Origin: Rubrivivax sp.
Lineage (GTDB): Bacteria; Pseudomonadota; Gammaproteobacteria; Burkholderiales; Burkholderiaceae_C
Assembly: GCA_022842595.1 (NCBI GenBank)
Contig: JALHPF010000023.1
Span: 1 to 64,000, forward strand
Direction of reading: 5' to 3'
DNA length: 64,000 bases
A model generated the notes under the pieces. The model did no database searches. It was not told the origin of the DNA and was given only the letters and a program-made list of their open reading frames with translations. Both the position numbers and the translations under genes were made by a program. Positions 8,361-15,840 of this stretch are shown piece by piece. Within the stretch, counting starts at the first letter, position 1. Each line of letters starts with the position of its first letter.

Positions 8361-8437
8361 AAACGTATACAAAAAACCCTGGTAACTGTGGCCCAGTCTA
8401 GCGGTTCCGGATTGACAAGTGCATTTTGTATGCAAAA
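8361..8437. promoter_or_regulatory. Divergent control region with two GntR-type operator candidates and a consensus -35 box
   Basis: Operator candidate 1 is AACGTATACAAA with its GTATAC centre at 8365-8370. Operator candidate 2 is TTTTGTATGCAAAA at 8424-8437, with perfect 5-base arms. Both resemble sites bound by FadR-type GntR regulators. A consensus -35 TTGACA sits at 8412-8417, directing toward the aminotransferase gene. The region 17 bases downstream lacks a good -10 (AAACTT) and overlaps operator 2, so binding there would block this promoter. Operator 1 is closer to the regulator's own start and fits self-regulation. Confidence 0.6.
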
Positions 8438-8479
8438 CTTTCGGCGTCGATTCCACTTCGCTCCATCCGGGCACGCGCC

Positions 8480-9721
8480 ATGATCCCCCTCGACCAGCAC
8501 GCCAGCGGCCGCCATTTCCTGCAGATTCCCGGGCCCAGCCCGGTGCCCGACCGCGTCCTGCGGGCGATGAGCCTGCCCACCATCGACCACCGCGGCCCCG
8601 AATTCGCGCACCTGGGCAAGAAGGTCATCAGCGGGCTGCAGCAGATCTTCCAGACCCGCCACCCGGTGGCCATCTACCCCGCGTCGGGCACCGGCGCCTG
8701 GGAAGCCGCGCTGGCGAACACCATGAGCCCGGGTGACGCGCTGCTGATGTTCGAGACCGGCCACTTCGCCACGCTGTGGCAGAAGATGGCGCTGCGCCTG
8801 GGCCTGAAGCCCGAGTTCTTGTCGGTGCCCGGCACCTGCAACAGCACCGGCTTGCCGCTGGCCTGGCGCCGCGGCATCGACGCCGGCCTGATCGAACAGC
8901 GCCTGCGTGCCGACACCGGCCACGCCATCAAGGCCGTGTGCGTGGTGCACAACGAAACCTCGACCGGCGTCACCAGCGACATCGCCGCGGTGCGCCGCGC
9001 CATCGACGCCGCCAGGCATCCGGCACTGTTGCTGGTGGACAGCATCTCGGGCCTGGCCAGCGCCGACTACCGCCACGACGAATGGGGTGTCGACGTCACC
9101 GTCAGCGGTTCGCAGAAGGGCCTGATGCTGCCGCCGGGCATCAGCTTCAACGCGCTGAGCCCGAAGGCGCTGGAAGCCAGCAAGACGGCCACGCTGCCGC
9201 GCGCCTTCTGGGCGTGGGACGAAATCGTCGAGATGAACAAGACCGGGTACTGGCCCTACACCCCGAATACCAACCTGCTGTACGGCCTGAGCGAGGCGCT
9301 GGACATGCTGCTGGAACAGGGCCTTCCGGCGGTGTTCGCGCGCCACCAGCGCTGGGCCGAAGGGGTGCGCACGGCCGTCAAGGCCTGGGGCCTGCCGATC
9401 CAGTGTGCCGACCCGGCGGTGTACTCACCCGTGCTGACTGGTGTCGTCACGCCCACCGGTGTCGACGCCGACCAGTTGCGCCGGCTCATCCACGACCGCT
9501 TCGACCTGTCACTGGGCACCGGGCTGGGCCGCGTCAAGGGCCGCATGTTCCGCATCGGCCACCTGGGCGACTGCAACGACCTGACGCTGATGGCTGCGCT
9601 CTCGGGCGTCGAAATGGGTTTCAAGCTTTCTGGCGTGGCCATCGCCGGCAGCGGCGTGCTCGCGGCGATGGACTGGTTCGCCGCCCACCCCGTTCAACAA
9701 CCCCTGCAGGCCGCGGCCTGA
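8480..9721 (+). CDS. Class V PLP aminotransferase, serine/alanine-glyoxylate aminotransferase type
   Basis: 413 residues. The opening HFLQIPGPSPVPDRVLRAMS and PASGTGAWEAALANT are typical of serine-glyoxylate/alanine-glyoxylate aminotransferases. Lys213 in VSGSQKG is the expected PLP Schiff-base lysine, with the PLP-binding Asp in LLVDSISGLAS upstream. The family moves an amino group from serine or alanine to glyoxylate or related keto acids. The ATG at 8480 is chosen over an in-frame ATG at 8426, because the latter would sit inside the operator region. The Bug gene follows after 29 bases. Pairing with a D-2-hydroxyacid dehydrogenase suggests one pathway in which hydroxy, keto and amino acids are interconverted (inference). 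Confidence 0.85.
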   Translation: MIPLDQHASGRHFLQIPGPSPVPDRVLRAMSLPTIDHRGPEFAHLGKKVISGLQQIFQTRHPVAIYPASGTGAWEAALANTMSPGDALLMFETGHFATLWQKMALRLGLKPEFLSVPGTCNSTGLPLAWRRGIDAGLIEQRLRADTGHAIKAVCVVHNETSTGVTSDIAAVRRAIDAARHPALLLVDSISGLASADYRHDEWGVDVTVSGSQKGLMLPPGISFNALSPKALEASKTATLPRAFWAWDEIVEMNKTGYWPYTPNTNLLYGLSEALDMLLEQGLPAVFARHQRWAEGVRTAVKAWGLPIQCADPAVYSPVLTGVVTPTGVDADQLRRLIHDRFDLSLGTGLGRVKGRMFRIGHLGDCNDLTLMAALSGVEMGFKLSGVAIAGSGVLAAMDWFAAHPVQQPLQAAA

Positions 9722-9750
9722 CGACAACGACCCCCACGGAGACAAGCACC

Positions 9751-10728
9751 ATGCAAAGACGCACCCTGATCCAGGCCGCTGCCGGCGCCGCCGCCATGCT
9801 GGCCCTGCCGCACCTGCGCGCGCAGACCCTGCCCAGCGGGCCCATCCGCATCGTCGTGGGCTTCCCGCCGGGCGGCGGCACCGACGCGCTGGCGCGCATC
9901 GTCGCGGCCAAGCTCACGGCCATGTGGGGCCAGCAGGTCAACGTCGAAACCAAGGCCGGTGTCGCGGGCGTACTGGCGGCCGACTACGTCGCCACCCAGC
10001 CCGCCGACGGCACGACGCTGCTGATGGCCCACATCAACAGCCATGCGCTGGCGCCCAGCCTGCAGCCCAAGCTGAAGTACGACCCGATCAACGATTTCAC
10101 GCCGATCACCCTGGTCGGTGTCACGCCCAACCTGCTGGTGTGCAACACCAGCCAGCCGGCCAAGACCGTGCCCGATATCGTGGCGCTGTGCAAGGCCAAG
10201 CCGGGGCAGATCGGCTTCGGTTCGGCAGGCTCCGGCAGTGCCCAGCACCTGGCGCTGGAATTGTTCAAGCAGCGTGCCGGCGTCGACGCGATCCATGTGC
10301 CGTACAAGGGCAGTGCGCCGGTCATCACCGACCTGATCGGCGGCCAGATCCAGTACGCCTTCGAGACCATGACGGCGGCCACGCCGCACGTGAAGGGCGG
10401 CCGGCTGCTGGCCATCGCCCAGACCCGCGCGAAGCGCGCGGCCAGCTACGCCGACGTGCCGACGATGGTGGAACTGGGTTACCCGGGCTTCGAGGCCACC
10501 ACCTGGTACGGCCTCGTCGGCCCGGGCAAGCTGCCGGCAGCGATGGCCCAGCGCATGAACGAGGACGTCAACAAGGTCCTGGCCATGCCCGATGTTCAGA
10601 CCAGCCTGGCGCAGTACGGTGCCGAGGACGGCGGCGGCTCGGCCGCCCGCTTCACCGAGTTCATCAAGACGGAAATCGCGCAGTGGCGCAAGGTCGTCAA
10701 GGACGGCAACGTCAAGTCAGACACCTGA
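9751..10728 (+). CDS. Bug/TctC-family periplasmic solute-binding protein
   Basis: 325 residues with a Tat-like or Sec signal (MQRRTLIQAAAGAAAMLALP, cleavage near LRAQ at about residue 25). IRIVVGFPPGGGTDALAR and VPYKGSAPVITDLIGG are hallmark Bug motifs; the first forms the carboxylate-binding loop. Members capture carboxylates, amino acids or aromatic acids for tripartite tricarboxylate transporters. No TctA or TctB membrane gene lies in the window, so this is an orphan receptor, as is common in Burkholderiales, where such genes are greatly expanded. It is co-directional with the aminotransferase gene and is probably controlled by the same GntR regulator, so its ligand may be that pathway's substrate. 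Confidence 0.9.
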   Translation: MQRRTLIQAAAGAAAMLALPHLRAQTLPSGPIRIVVGFPPGGGTDALARIVAAKLTAMWGQQVNVETKAGVAGVLAADYVATQPADGTTLLMAHINSHALAPSLQPKLKYDPINDFTPITLVGVTPNLLVCNTSQPAKTVPDIVALCKAKPGQIGFGSAGSGSAQHLALELFKQRAGVDAIHVPYKGSAPVITDLIGGQIQYAFETMTAATPHVKGGRLLAIAQTRAKRAASYADVPTMVELGYPGFEATTWYGLVGPGKLPAAMAQRMNEDVNKVLAMPDVQTSLAQYGAEDGGGSAARFTEFIKTEIAQWRKVVKDGNVKSDT

Positions 10729-10752
10729 CGTTGCGCTGAAGCGCCGCGCGGC

Positions 10753-11100
10753 CTATTCGACGGAGCCGCGCAGCGAGTCGCGCCCGTGGTTGTCGCGGGC
10801 CCGGCCGACGGCCGTGTCCAGTGCACGTTGCAGCTTGTCGATGGCGCCGCGGATGGCGTCGCCGGTCTTGGGCGCATCGTGGCTCACGACCACGGGGTCG
10901 CGGCCGGCCGGGCGGGCTTCGAGCTTGCAGCGCTTGTCGTTGTCGCCGCCGCGGCCTGCGTTGGCGTCGCTCAGGTGCACTTCGACACGCGTGATGTGGT
11001 CACGAAAGCGTGCCAGCTTGCTTTTCAGTTCGGTGTCGATCCAGGCCGCCAGGGTTTCGTCGCCCTGGATGTTCTTGTCGGTGTTCAGTTGCACTTGCAT
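10753..11100 (-). CDS. HPF/RaiA-family ribosome-associated protein
   Basis: 115 residues with the short beta-alpha fold typical of ribosome hibernation and sigma-54 modulation proteins: MQVQLNTDKNIQG, then AWIDTELKSKLARFRDHIT, then RVEVHLSDANAGRGGDNDKR. The protein stops after the first domain, so it belongs to the short (RaiA/YfiA or short HPF) class. It should bind the 30S subunit near the decoding site under stress. The ATG at 11098-11100 has a good site (GAAGGAA) about 9 bases upstream. It converges with the Bug gene (24 bases between stops). Many Burkholderiales also carry a canonical hpf near rpoN; this copy is probably a paralogue (inference). Confidence 0.85.
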   Translation of the reverse strand: MQVQLNTDKNIQGDETLAAWIDTELKSKLARFRDHITRVEVHLSDANAGRGGDNDKRCKLEARPAGRDPVVVSHDAPKTGDAIRGAIDKLQRALDTAVGRARDNHGRDSLRGSVE

Positions 11101-11214
11101 GGGCCGGGTTCCTTCGCGTGGTGATGGGGGTGCGAGTACCGCAACCGGCGAAGGTTCACACAGCCGCCGCGAATAGGGTGCCCGCCTGGAAGGCGCACGA
11201 ATCGGCCACCTGGC

Positions 11215-11243
11215 TTGACACTAGACCGACCGGTCTACAGAAT
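11215..11243 (+). promoter_or_regulatory. tetR promoter with operator in the -35/-10 spacer
   Basis: A consensus -35 TTGACA (11215-11220) and -10 CAGAAT (11238-11243) are 17 bases apart. The spacer contains the perfect palindrome TAGACCG-AC-CGGTCTA (11222-11237), a typical TetR-family operator. Only 6 bases separate the -10 from the ATG at 11250, so the expected transcription start is the A of the start codon. No Shine-Dalgarno sequence is visible. This indicates tight autorepression and a leaderless mRNA. Confidence 0.8.
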
Positions 11244-11249
11244 CTCGGC

Positions 11250-11843
11250 ATGTCTGCCGAACTGCCCAGCACCCGCGACCGCCTGCTTGCCGCCATGGTC
11301 GACGCGTTGCAGCGCCGCGGCCTGCATGGCGTGGGCCTGAACGAGCTGCTGCAGGCCGCGCAAGCGCCCAAAGGCGTGCTCTACCACCACTTCCCGGGCG
11401 GCAAGACGGAATTGGCCGTGGCCGCCATCGACCAGGTGGTGGCCCGCATCGACAGCAGCCTGCAGCGGCTGCTGGACGGCCCGGCCCGGCCGATCGAAGC
11501 GCTGCGACAGTGGCTGGGCCACGCCAGTCAGCAGCTGCAGCGCAGCGGCTTCGAGCGCGGCTGCCCGCTGGCCGCGGTGGCGCTGGAGTCAACCCCCGAC
11601 GACGTGGCCATCCGCGCTGCGCTGGCCCGTGGCTTCGCCATGCTGCGCCAGCGCCTGGCCCAGGTGCTGGCCAGGGCGGGGGTGGCGGAGGCCCGCGCGA
11701 CCGGCCTGGCGGCGCTGGTGGTCTCGGCTTACGAAGGCGCGCTGATGCAGGCCCGGGTGGCCGGTGACGACAGCCCTCTGCAGGCCACCACCGACACCCT
11801 GCTGGCCATCGTGGCCGGTGAAATCGGTGCTTCACGGCCATGA
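11250..11843 (+). CDS. TetR/AcrR-family transcriptional repressor
   Basis: 197 residues. The N-terminal helix-turn-helix (LNELLQAAQAPKGVLYHHF, about residues 30-48) is canonical. The C-terminal part with RSGFERGCPLAAVALES matches the LmrA/YxaF-like TetR subgroup, which has a hydrophobic ligand pocket. The perfect palindrome in its own promoter is the likely operator. The stop overlaps the ATG of the following alpha/beta hydrolase (ATGA), and the thioesterase gene follows, so the repressor probably controls all three genes. The inducer may be a hydrophobic ester or acyl compound handled by the downstream enzymes (inference). Confidence 0.92.
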   Translation: MSAELPSTRDRLLAAMVDALQRRGLHGVGLNELLQAAQAPKGVLYHHFPGGKTELAVAAIDQVVARIDSSLQRLLDGPARPIEALRQWLGHASQQLQRSGFERGCPLAAVALESTPDDVAIRAALARGFAMLRQRLAQVLARAGVAEARATGLAALVVSAYEGALMQARVAGDDSPLQATTDTLLAIVAGEIGASRP

Positions 11844-12784
11844 CCCACGCATCCACCGAACTCGAAAGCCAGGCTGAAACCCTGATTGCCGGCGATGGCT
11901 ACCGGCTCGCGGCGCAGCGCTACCCCGTGCCGTATCAGCAAGGTGCCACCAGGGCCCGCATCGTGGTGGCCGGGGCCACGGGCGTGCCGCAGCGCTTCTA
12001 CCGGCGCTTCGCGCAGCATGCGGCGGCGCAGGGCTTCGAGACCTTGACGCTGGACTACCGTGGCATCGGTCAGTCCAAACCCGCCAGCCTGCGCGGCTTC
12101 GAGATGGACTACCGCGATTGGGCTCGACAGGACCTGGCTGCCGCCGTCGACCTGTGCGCCGAGGCTTGCTCCCGGGATGGTCTGCCGCTGTTCATGGTCG
12201 GCCATTCCTACGGCGGCCATGCCTTCGGGCTGCTGCCCAATCACGCCCGTGTCGCGGGTCTCTACACCTTCGCCACCGGCGCCGGCTGGCATGGCTGGAT
12301 GCCGCCACTGGAACAACTGCGCGTGCAGCTGATGTGGCGCGTGATCGGGCCGGTGCTGACGTGCTGGAAGGGCTATCTGCCCTGGAGCCTGCTGGGCATG
12401 GGCGAAGACCTGCCGCTGGACGTGTACCGCCAGTGGCGGCAGTGGTGCCGCTACCCACGCTACTTCTTCGACGACCCGGCGCTGGGCGACGAAGTGGCCG
12501 CACAGTTTGCGCAGGTGCGCACGCCCATCGTCGCGGCCAACGCGCTGGACGACCTGTGGGCACCGCCGGCCTCACGCGACGCCTTCATGGCCGGCTACCG
12601 CCAGTCCGGCTGGCGCGCGCTGGACATCCACCCGAGCGAATCGATCGGCCCGATCGGCCACCTGGGCTACTTCCGCCCGGCCGCACAGCCGCTATGGCAG
12701 GGCGTGCTTGACTGGTTTGCCAGCCGGCCGTCCGGCCCCACGCCCGTTCCTGTACAAGGAGCCTGCCATGCGCACCCCGGATGA
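11840..12784 (+). CDS. Alpha/beta-fold hydrolase
   Basis: 314 residues. Ser123 in VGHSYGGHA is the nucleophile elbow; the oxyanion region is IVVAGATGVPQRFYRRF. LDYRGIGQSKPA is the usual loop after strand 4, and late residues ANALDDLWAP (Asp) and GPIGHLGYF (His) complete a likely catalytic triad. No signal peptide is visible, so it is cytoplasmic. Similar proteins are annotated only as alpha/beta hydrolases and the substrate is unknown. It starts inside the tetR stop (4-base overlap) and overlaps the next gene by 17 bases, so expression is tightly linked to both. Confidence 0.88.
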   Translation: MTHASTELESQAETLIAGDGYRLAAQRYPVPYQQGATRARIVVAGATGVPQRFYRRFAQHAAAQGFETLTLDYRGIGQSKPASLRGFEMDYRDWARQDLAAAVDLCAEACSRDGLPLFMVGHSYGGHAFGLLPNHARVAGLYTFATGAGWHGWMPPLEQLRVQLMWRVIGPVLTCWKGYLPWSLLGMGEDLPLDVYRQWRQWCRYPRYFFDDPALGDEVAAQFAQVRTPIVAANALDDLWAPPASRDAFMAGYRQSGWRALDIHPSESIGPIGHLGYFRPAAQPLWQGVLDWFASRPSGPTPVPVQGACHAHPG

Positions 12785-13178
12785 GTTCAACCGCTTCGGC
12801 GCCCCCCACCTGCCTGGCTTTCTCGGCATCGTCATCCTGCAGGCCGACGCCGGAGAGATTCGCGCTGAACTGGCCGTGCGCCCCGAGCTGATGGCCCCGA
12901 ACGGCTTCCTGCATGCCGGCAGCGTGGTCACGCTGGCCGACACCGCGGCCGGCTATGGCTGCGTCCAGAACCTGCCGGCGGGCGCCAGCGGCTTCACCAC
13001 CATCGAGCTGAAGTCCAACCACCTGGGCACGGTGCGCGAAGGTGTGGTCAGCTGCGTGGCGCGGCCGGTGCATCTGGGCAAGACCACGCAGGTGTGGGAC
13101 GCCACGGTCACCGCCGGCGACAGCGGCAAGCTGCTGGCCTTGTTCCGCTGCACGCAGATGGTGCTGTACCCGAAGTGA
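12768..13178 (+). CDS. PaaI-family hotdog thioesterase
   Basis: 136 residues, the normal size of a single-hotdog thioesterase. NGFLHAGSVVTLADTAAG (about residues 44-61) has the HxGS...D arrangement of the PaaI/YdiI group, followed by FTTIELKSNHLGTVREG. Members hydrolyse acyl-CoA or aryl-CoA thioesters in the cytoplasm. The ATG at 12768-12770 lies within the hydrolase gene's 3' end, with AAGGAG about 9 bases upstream. As the third gene of the tetR operon, it may act on an acyl-CoA made from the compound sensed by the repressor (inference). Confidence 0.88.
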   Translation: MRTPDEFNRFGAPHLPGFLGIVILQADAGEIRAELAVRPELMAPNGFLHAGSVVTLADTAAGYGCVQNLPAGASGFTTIELKSNHLGTVREGVVSCVARPVHLGKTTQVWDATVTAGDSGKLLALFRCTQMVLYPK

Positions 13179-13185
13179 GAGACGC

Positions 13186-14151
13186 TCAACCCAGCTGCTT
13201 GTAGAAGCAGGCCGTGGCGCAAGGCGTACCGTCGGGCGCCAGCGCGTAGTCGGGCACCTGACCGAAGGCCTGCCAGCCCAGATGGCGGTAGATGGCCTCG
13301 GCGTCGCTGCCGACCAGCGTGTCCAGCACCAGCAGGCGCAGGCCGGCCTGGCGGGCTTCGCTGTCGACGGCGGCCATCAGGCGGCGTGCCACGCCCTGGC
13401 CGCGGGCGCTGAGGTGCACCAGCAGCTTCATCACCTCGCCCCGATGGCGGCCGTTGGGTTTCAGGCAGGGGGCGAGCTGTACCGTGCCGACAAGGCGGCC
13501 GTTGCTTTCGGCCAGCCACAACTGCAGGCCGGGGCCCAGGTTGGCCACGGTCTGCTGCGCCCAGGCCAGCGCTTGCGACGGCGGCAGGGGCGACAGGAAG
13601 CCGACCGAGGCACCGCCGGCCACCGCATCGGCCAGCAGGTCGGCCAGCGCTGGCACCACGCGCGGGTCGGCGGCTGCGGCGGCGGAATCGCGCCAAAAAT
13701 GGAGTTGCAGGCCGCCGGGCACTGCCAGCCGCTTTTCCATCAGGAACTTGGCCAGGCCATGCGGAAAGTCGGTGTCGGCGTGGACGGCCTCGTAGCCCAA
13801 GGCGCGATAGAAGCGCGGCGCCTGGAAGCTGAAGGTCTCCAGCGACACCCGCGTGCAGCCGCGTGCCAGCGCAGCGGCCTCGAAGCGCGCGACCAGGGCC
13901 GCGCCCAGGCCGCGACGGCGCTGTGTTTCGTCGACCCACAACATCTGCAGCTCGGCCACCGTGCCCCAGGTGCGGCCGGTGGCACCGCCCAGCACCCGGC
14001 CGCCGGCGTCGCGCGCCAGGCTGGCCAGTTTCTGGACTTCGTGCAGCGGCGCCGCGGCCGCGTTGAAGTCGCCCAGGCCGTTGTCGACGGCGTCGAAACC
14101 GTCCTGTGGCCAGTCATCCGCACCGTGCGTGGAAAAGACGATGTCGTTCAC
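13186..14151 (-). CDS. Tandem double-GNAT acetyltransferase
   Basis: 321 residues made of two GNAT domains. The first has VAELQMLWVDETQRRRGLGAAL and FYRALGYEAV (about residues 65-120). The second has EVMKLLVHLSARGQGVARRL and IYRHLGWQAFG (about 235-310). Q/R-x-x-G-x-G/A is the acetyl-CoA loop and is present in both halves. A single GNAT is about 150 residues, so this is a fusion. The GTG start (14149-14151) overlaps the stop of the upstream GNAT gene by 4 bases, so the two genes are coupled. The substrate is unknown. Confidence 0.85.
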   Translation of the reverse strand: MNDIVFSTHGADDWPQDGFDAVDNGLGDFNAAAAPLHEVQKLASLARDAGGRVLGGATGRTWGTVAELQMLWVDETQRRRGLGAALVARFEAAALARGCTRVSLETFSFQAPRFYRALGYEAVHADTDFPHGLAKFLMEKRLAVPGGLQLHFWRDSAAAAADPRVVPALADLLADAVAGGASVGFLSPLPPSQALAWAQQTVANLGPGLQLWLAESNGRLVGTVQLAPCLKPNGRHRGEVMKLLVHLSARGQGVARRLMAAVDSEARQAGLRLLVLDTLVGSDAEAIYRHLGWQAFGQVPDYALAPDGTPCATACFYKQLG

Positions 14152-14729
14152 AGGTCGATGCGGTAGCGCAGGCCGGGTTTGTGGCCGTAGGTCGGCCCCT
14201 TGTCGAAGTGCTCCACGAGCACGCCGCCATGGCGTGTGATGACACGCTGCGAGGCCAGGTTGTCGGGGTCGGTGGTCAGCTCGATGAAGTGCAGTCCCTG
14301 CTGGCGCGCCAACGGCAGGATGGCACCCAGGGCGGCACTGGCGTGGCCGCGGCCGGCGTGCCACGGCACGATCGCATAGCCCACGTGGCCCAGCACATGG
14401 GGCGGCAGCGGCGCATTGCCGGGCAGCCAGCGCAGGCTGATCACGCCGATGAAGCGCTGAATTTCCGTCGCCGGCGCGTCGCTGTCGTCGGCCCACAGCC
14501 AGCGGCGCAGGCCCGGAATGCGGGGCACCTGGCGGCCGTCGGCCAGCGTCACTGGCGGGCCCCGGCCTTCCGGGTCGTCCATCCAGCGCAGGTAGTCGGC
14601 GGCATCGGCTTCGATGGTCGCCAGTTCTTCCTGCGCCGCCTCGGGCCGGGTGGTGTTCGGCGACCAGCCGCTGCGCAGCGCAGCCATGACGCCGGGCAGG
14701 TGCGTGATGGCCGGGCGGACGAGCTGCAT
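14148..14729 (-). CDS. GNAT-family N-acetyltransferase (RimJ/RimL-like)
   Basis: 193 residues. VGYAIVPWHAGRGHASAALG is the acetyl-CoA-binding loop and beta strand; ELTTDPDNLASQRVITRHGG is the typical GNAT-3 ending, with the N-x-x-S-x-R-V segment near the active site. IGVISLRWLPGNAPLP is the preceding strand. Similar proteins are annotated only as GNAT acetyltransferases, and some modify protein N-termini or small molecules. It is the first gene of a coupled pair with the double-GNAT gene (GTGA overlap). It is 22 bases downstream of the META lipoprotein start region on the same strand but separated in orientation only by a short gap. Confidence 0.87.
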   Translation of the reverse strand: MQLVRPAITHLPGVMAALRSGWSPNTTRPEAAQEELATIEADAADYLRWMDDPEGRGPPVTLADGRQVPRIPGLRRWLWADDSDAPATEIQRFIGVISLRWLPGNAPLPPHVLGHVGYAIVPWHAGRGHASAALGAILPLARQQGLHFIELTTDPDNLASQRVITRHGGVLVEHFDKGPTYGHKPGLRYRIDL

Positions 14730-14751
14730 GGCGCGCAGTATTCAGGTTTCG

Positions 14752-15192
14752 TCAGCGTGCGGCGGGCGCGGCGCGCAGTCGCAGCACGGGCTGGCCCGCG
14801 GCGTCGAGCAGGCGCAGTTCGCCTTCGGTCCACTGCCAGCGCTCGACCAGTGGCAAGGCCTGGAGGAAGCGCGCTTCTTCGCGGTCGCCATCACCCGGGC
14901 AGGCCATGTGCGTGGTGGCGCCGGCCTGCAGGCGCAGGCCCTGGCCCGCGAGTTCGAAGCTGCCATTGATGCGGTTGCAGCCGGTGAAGCCGCTGTAGCG
15001 CTCGGCTGCGGGGTCCAGCCGCAGTTCGGCCGGGCGTGGCGGTGACATTTCGGGTGCCTGCTGCGGCAGCACCTGCCAGGTGGTGCCGCGCAGCGGTGGA
15101 GCCGACGGCTCGCCCGCGGTGGTGCACGAGGTCGTCGCCAGCGCCATGAAGAACGCCAGGCCCAGCGTCAGGCCAGCACGCGCAAGAGCCAT
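14752..15192 (-). CDS. META-domain (HslJ-like) lipoprotein
   Basis: 146 residues. An N-terminal signal (MALARAGLTLGLAFFMALAT) ends in TTSC with Cys23, a weak lipobox. The core SGFTGCNRINGSFELAGQGL and ATTHMACPG are the conserved META/HslJ motifs. HslJ-type proteins are linked to stress and antibiotic tolerance, but the molecular job is not known. The ATG at 15190-15192 lies inside the end of the upstream esterase gene (25-base overlap), and the longer start would add a hydrophilic leader before the signal, so the shorter start is preferred. Confidence 0.8.
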   Translation of the reverse strand: MALARAGLTLGLAFFMALATTSCTTAGEPSAPPLRGTTWQVLPQQAPEMSPPRPAELRLDPAAERYSGFTGCNRINGSFELAGQGLRLQAGATTHMACPGDGDREEARFLQALPLVERWQWTEGELRLLDAAGQPVLRLRAAPAAR

Positions 15193-15830
15193 TGGTTGAG
15201 CGCCTTCACTTCTTCGATGCACACCGAATGCTCCATCGGATAGTCGTGCCAGTCCACCGTGTGGCCCAGGGCCTGCAGGCTGTCGCGTGCCGCGGCGCCG
15301 CGCGCCAGTGGCACCACGCCGTCGCTGCGGCCGTGGCCCAGGAAGACGGGCAGTGCGGTCTGGCCGGCATGTTCGGCCGCGGTGCTGTCGGCCAGCGGCA
15401 GATAACCCGACAGCCCGGCCAGCCCCGCCAGGCGGTGGCGGTAGCGCAGGCCCGCGCCCAGCGTGATGGCGCAGCCCTGCGAGAACCCGGCCAGCACGAT
15501 GCGCTGCGCGGGCACGCCGCGCGCCACCTCGGCGTCCAGCAAGGCGTGCACCTGGGCGATGGACTCGCGCACGCCGGCCTCGTCCTCGCGGCGCACCAGG
15601 TCGGCGGTGAGGATGTCGTACCAGGCGCGCATGGCGTGGCCGCCGTTGATCGTGACCGGCCGCACCGGTGCGCGCGGGAAGACGAAGCGCACGGGTCCCA
15701 CCGCACCAAGCTTCAGCTCGTCGGCCATGGGCAGGAAGTCGGTGCCGTCGGCGCCCAGGCCATGCAGCACGATGACGGTGGCGCGCGGGGTCGGGCCCGG
15801 GTTCAGTTCGATGGTCTGCAAGGTGTTCAT
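15168..15830 (-). CDS. Carboxylesterase/phospholipase-type alpha/beta hydrolase
   Basis: 220 residues, typical for the EstB/YpfH group of small carboxylesterases. VIVLHGLGADGTDFLPMADE holds the oxyanion hole; the nucleophile is Ser in LAGFSQGCA (about residue 112); Asp in GHGRSDGVVP and His in YPMEHSVC complete the triad. Cytoplasmic, with short-chain ester activity expected. It starts 10 bases after the trpS stop and is followed by the META gene with overlap, so trpS, esterase and META gene likely share one transcript. Confidence 0.87.
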   Translation of the reverse strand: MNTLQTIELNPGPTPRATVIVLHGLGADGTDFLPMADELKLGAVGPVRFVFPRAPVRPVTINGGHAMRAWYDILTADLVRREDEAGVRESIAQVHALLDAEVARGVPAQRIVLAGFSQGCAITLGAGLRYRHRLAGLAGLSGYLPLADSTAAEHAGQTALPVFLGHGRSDGVVPLARGAAARDSLQALGHTVDWHDYPMEHSVCIEEVKALNQWLLRVLA

Positions 15831-15840
15831 GGCGCGGGCG

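Noticed and set aside
9251..9275. Possible programmed frameshift or fusion between the aminotransferase and Bug genes
   Set aside because: A long alternative frame spans both, but the aminotransferase ends normally at 9721 and the Bug gene has its own signal peptide and start at 9751.
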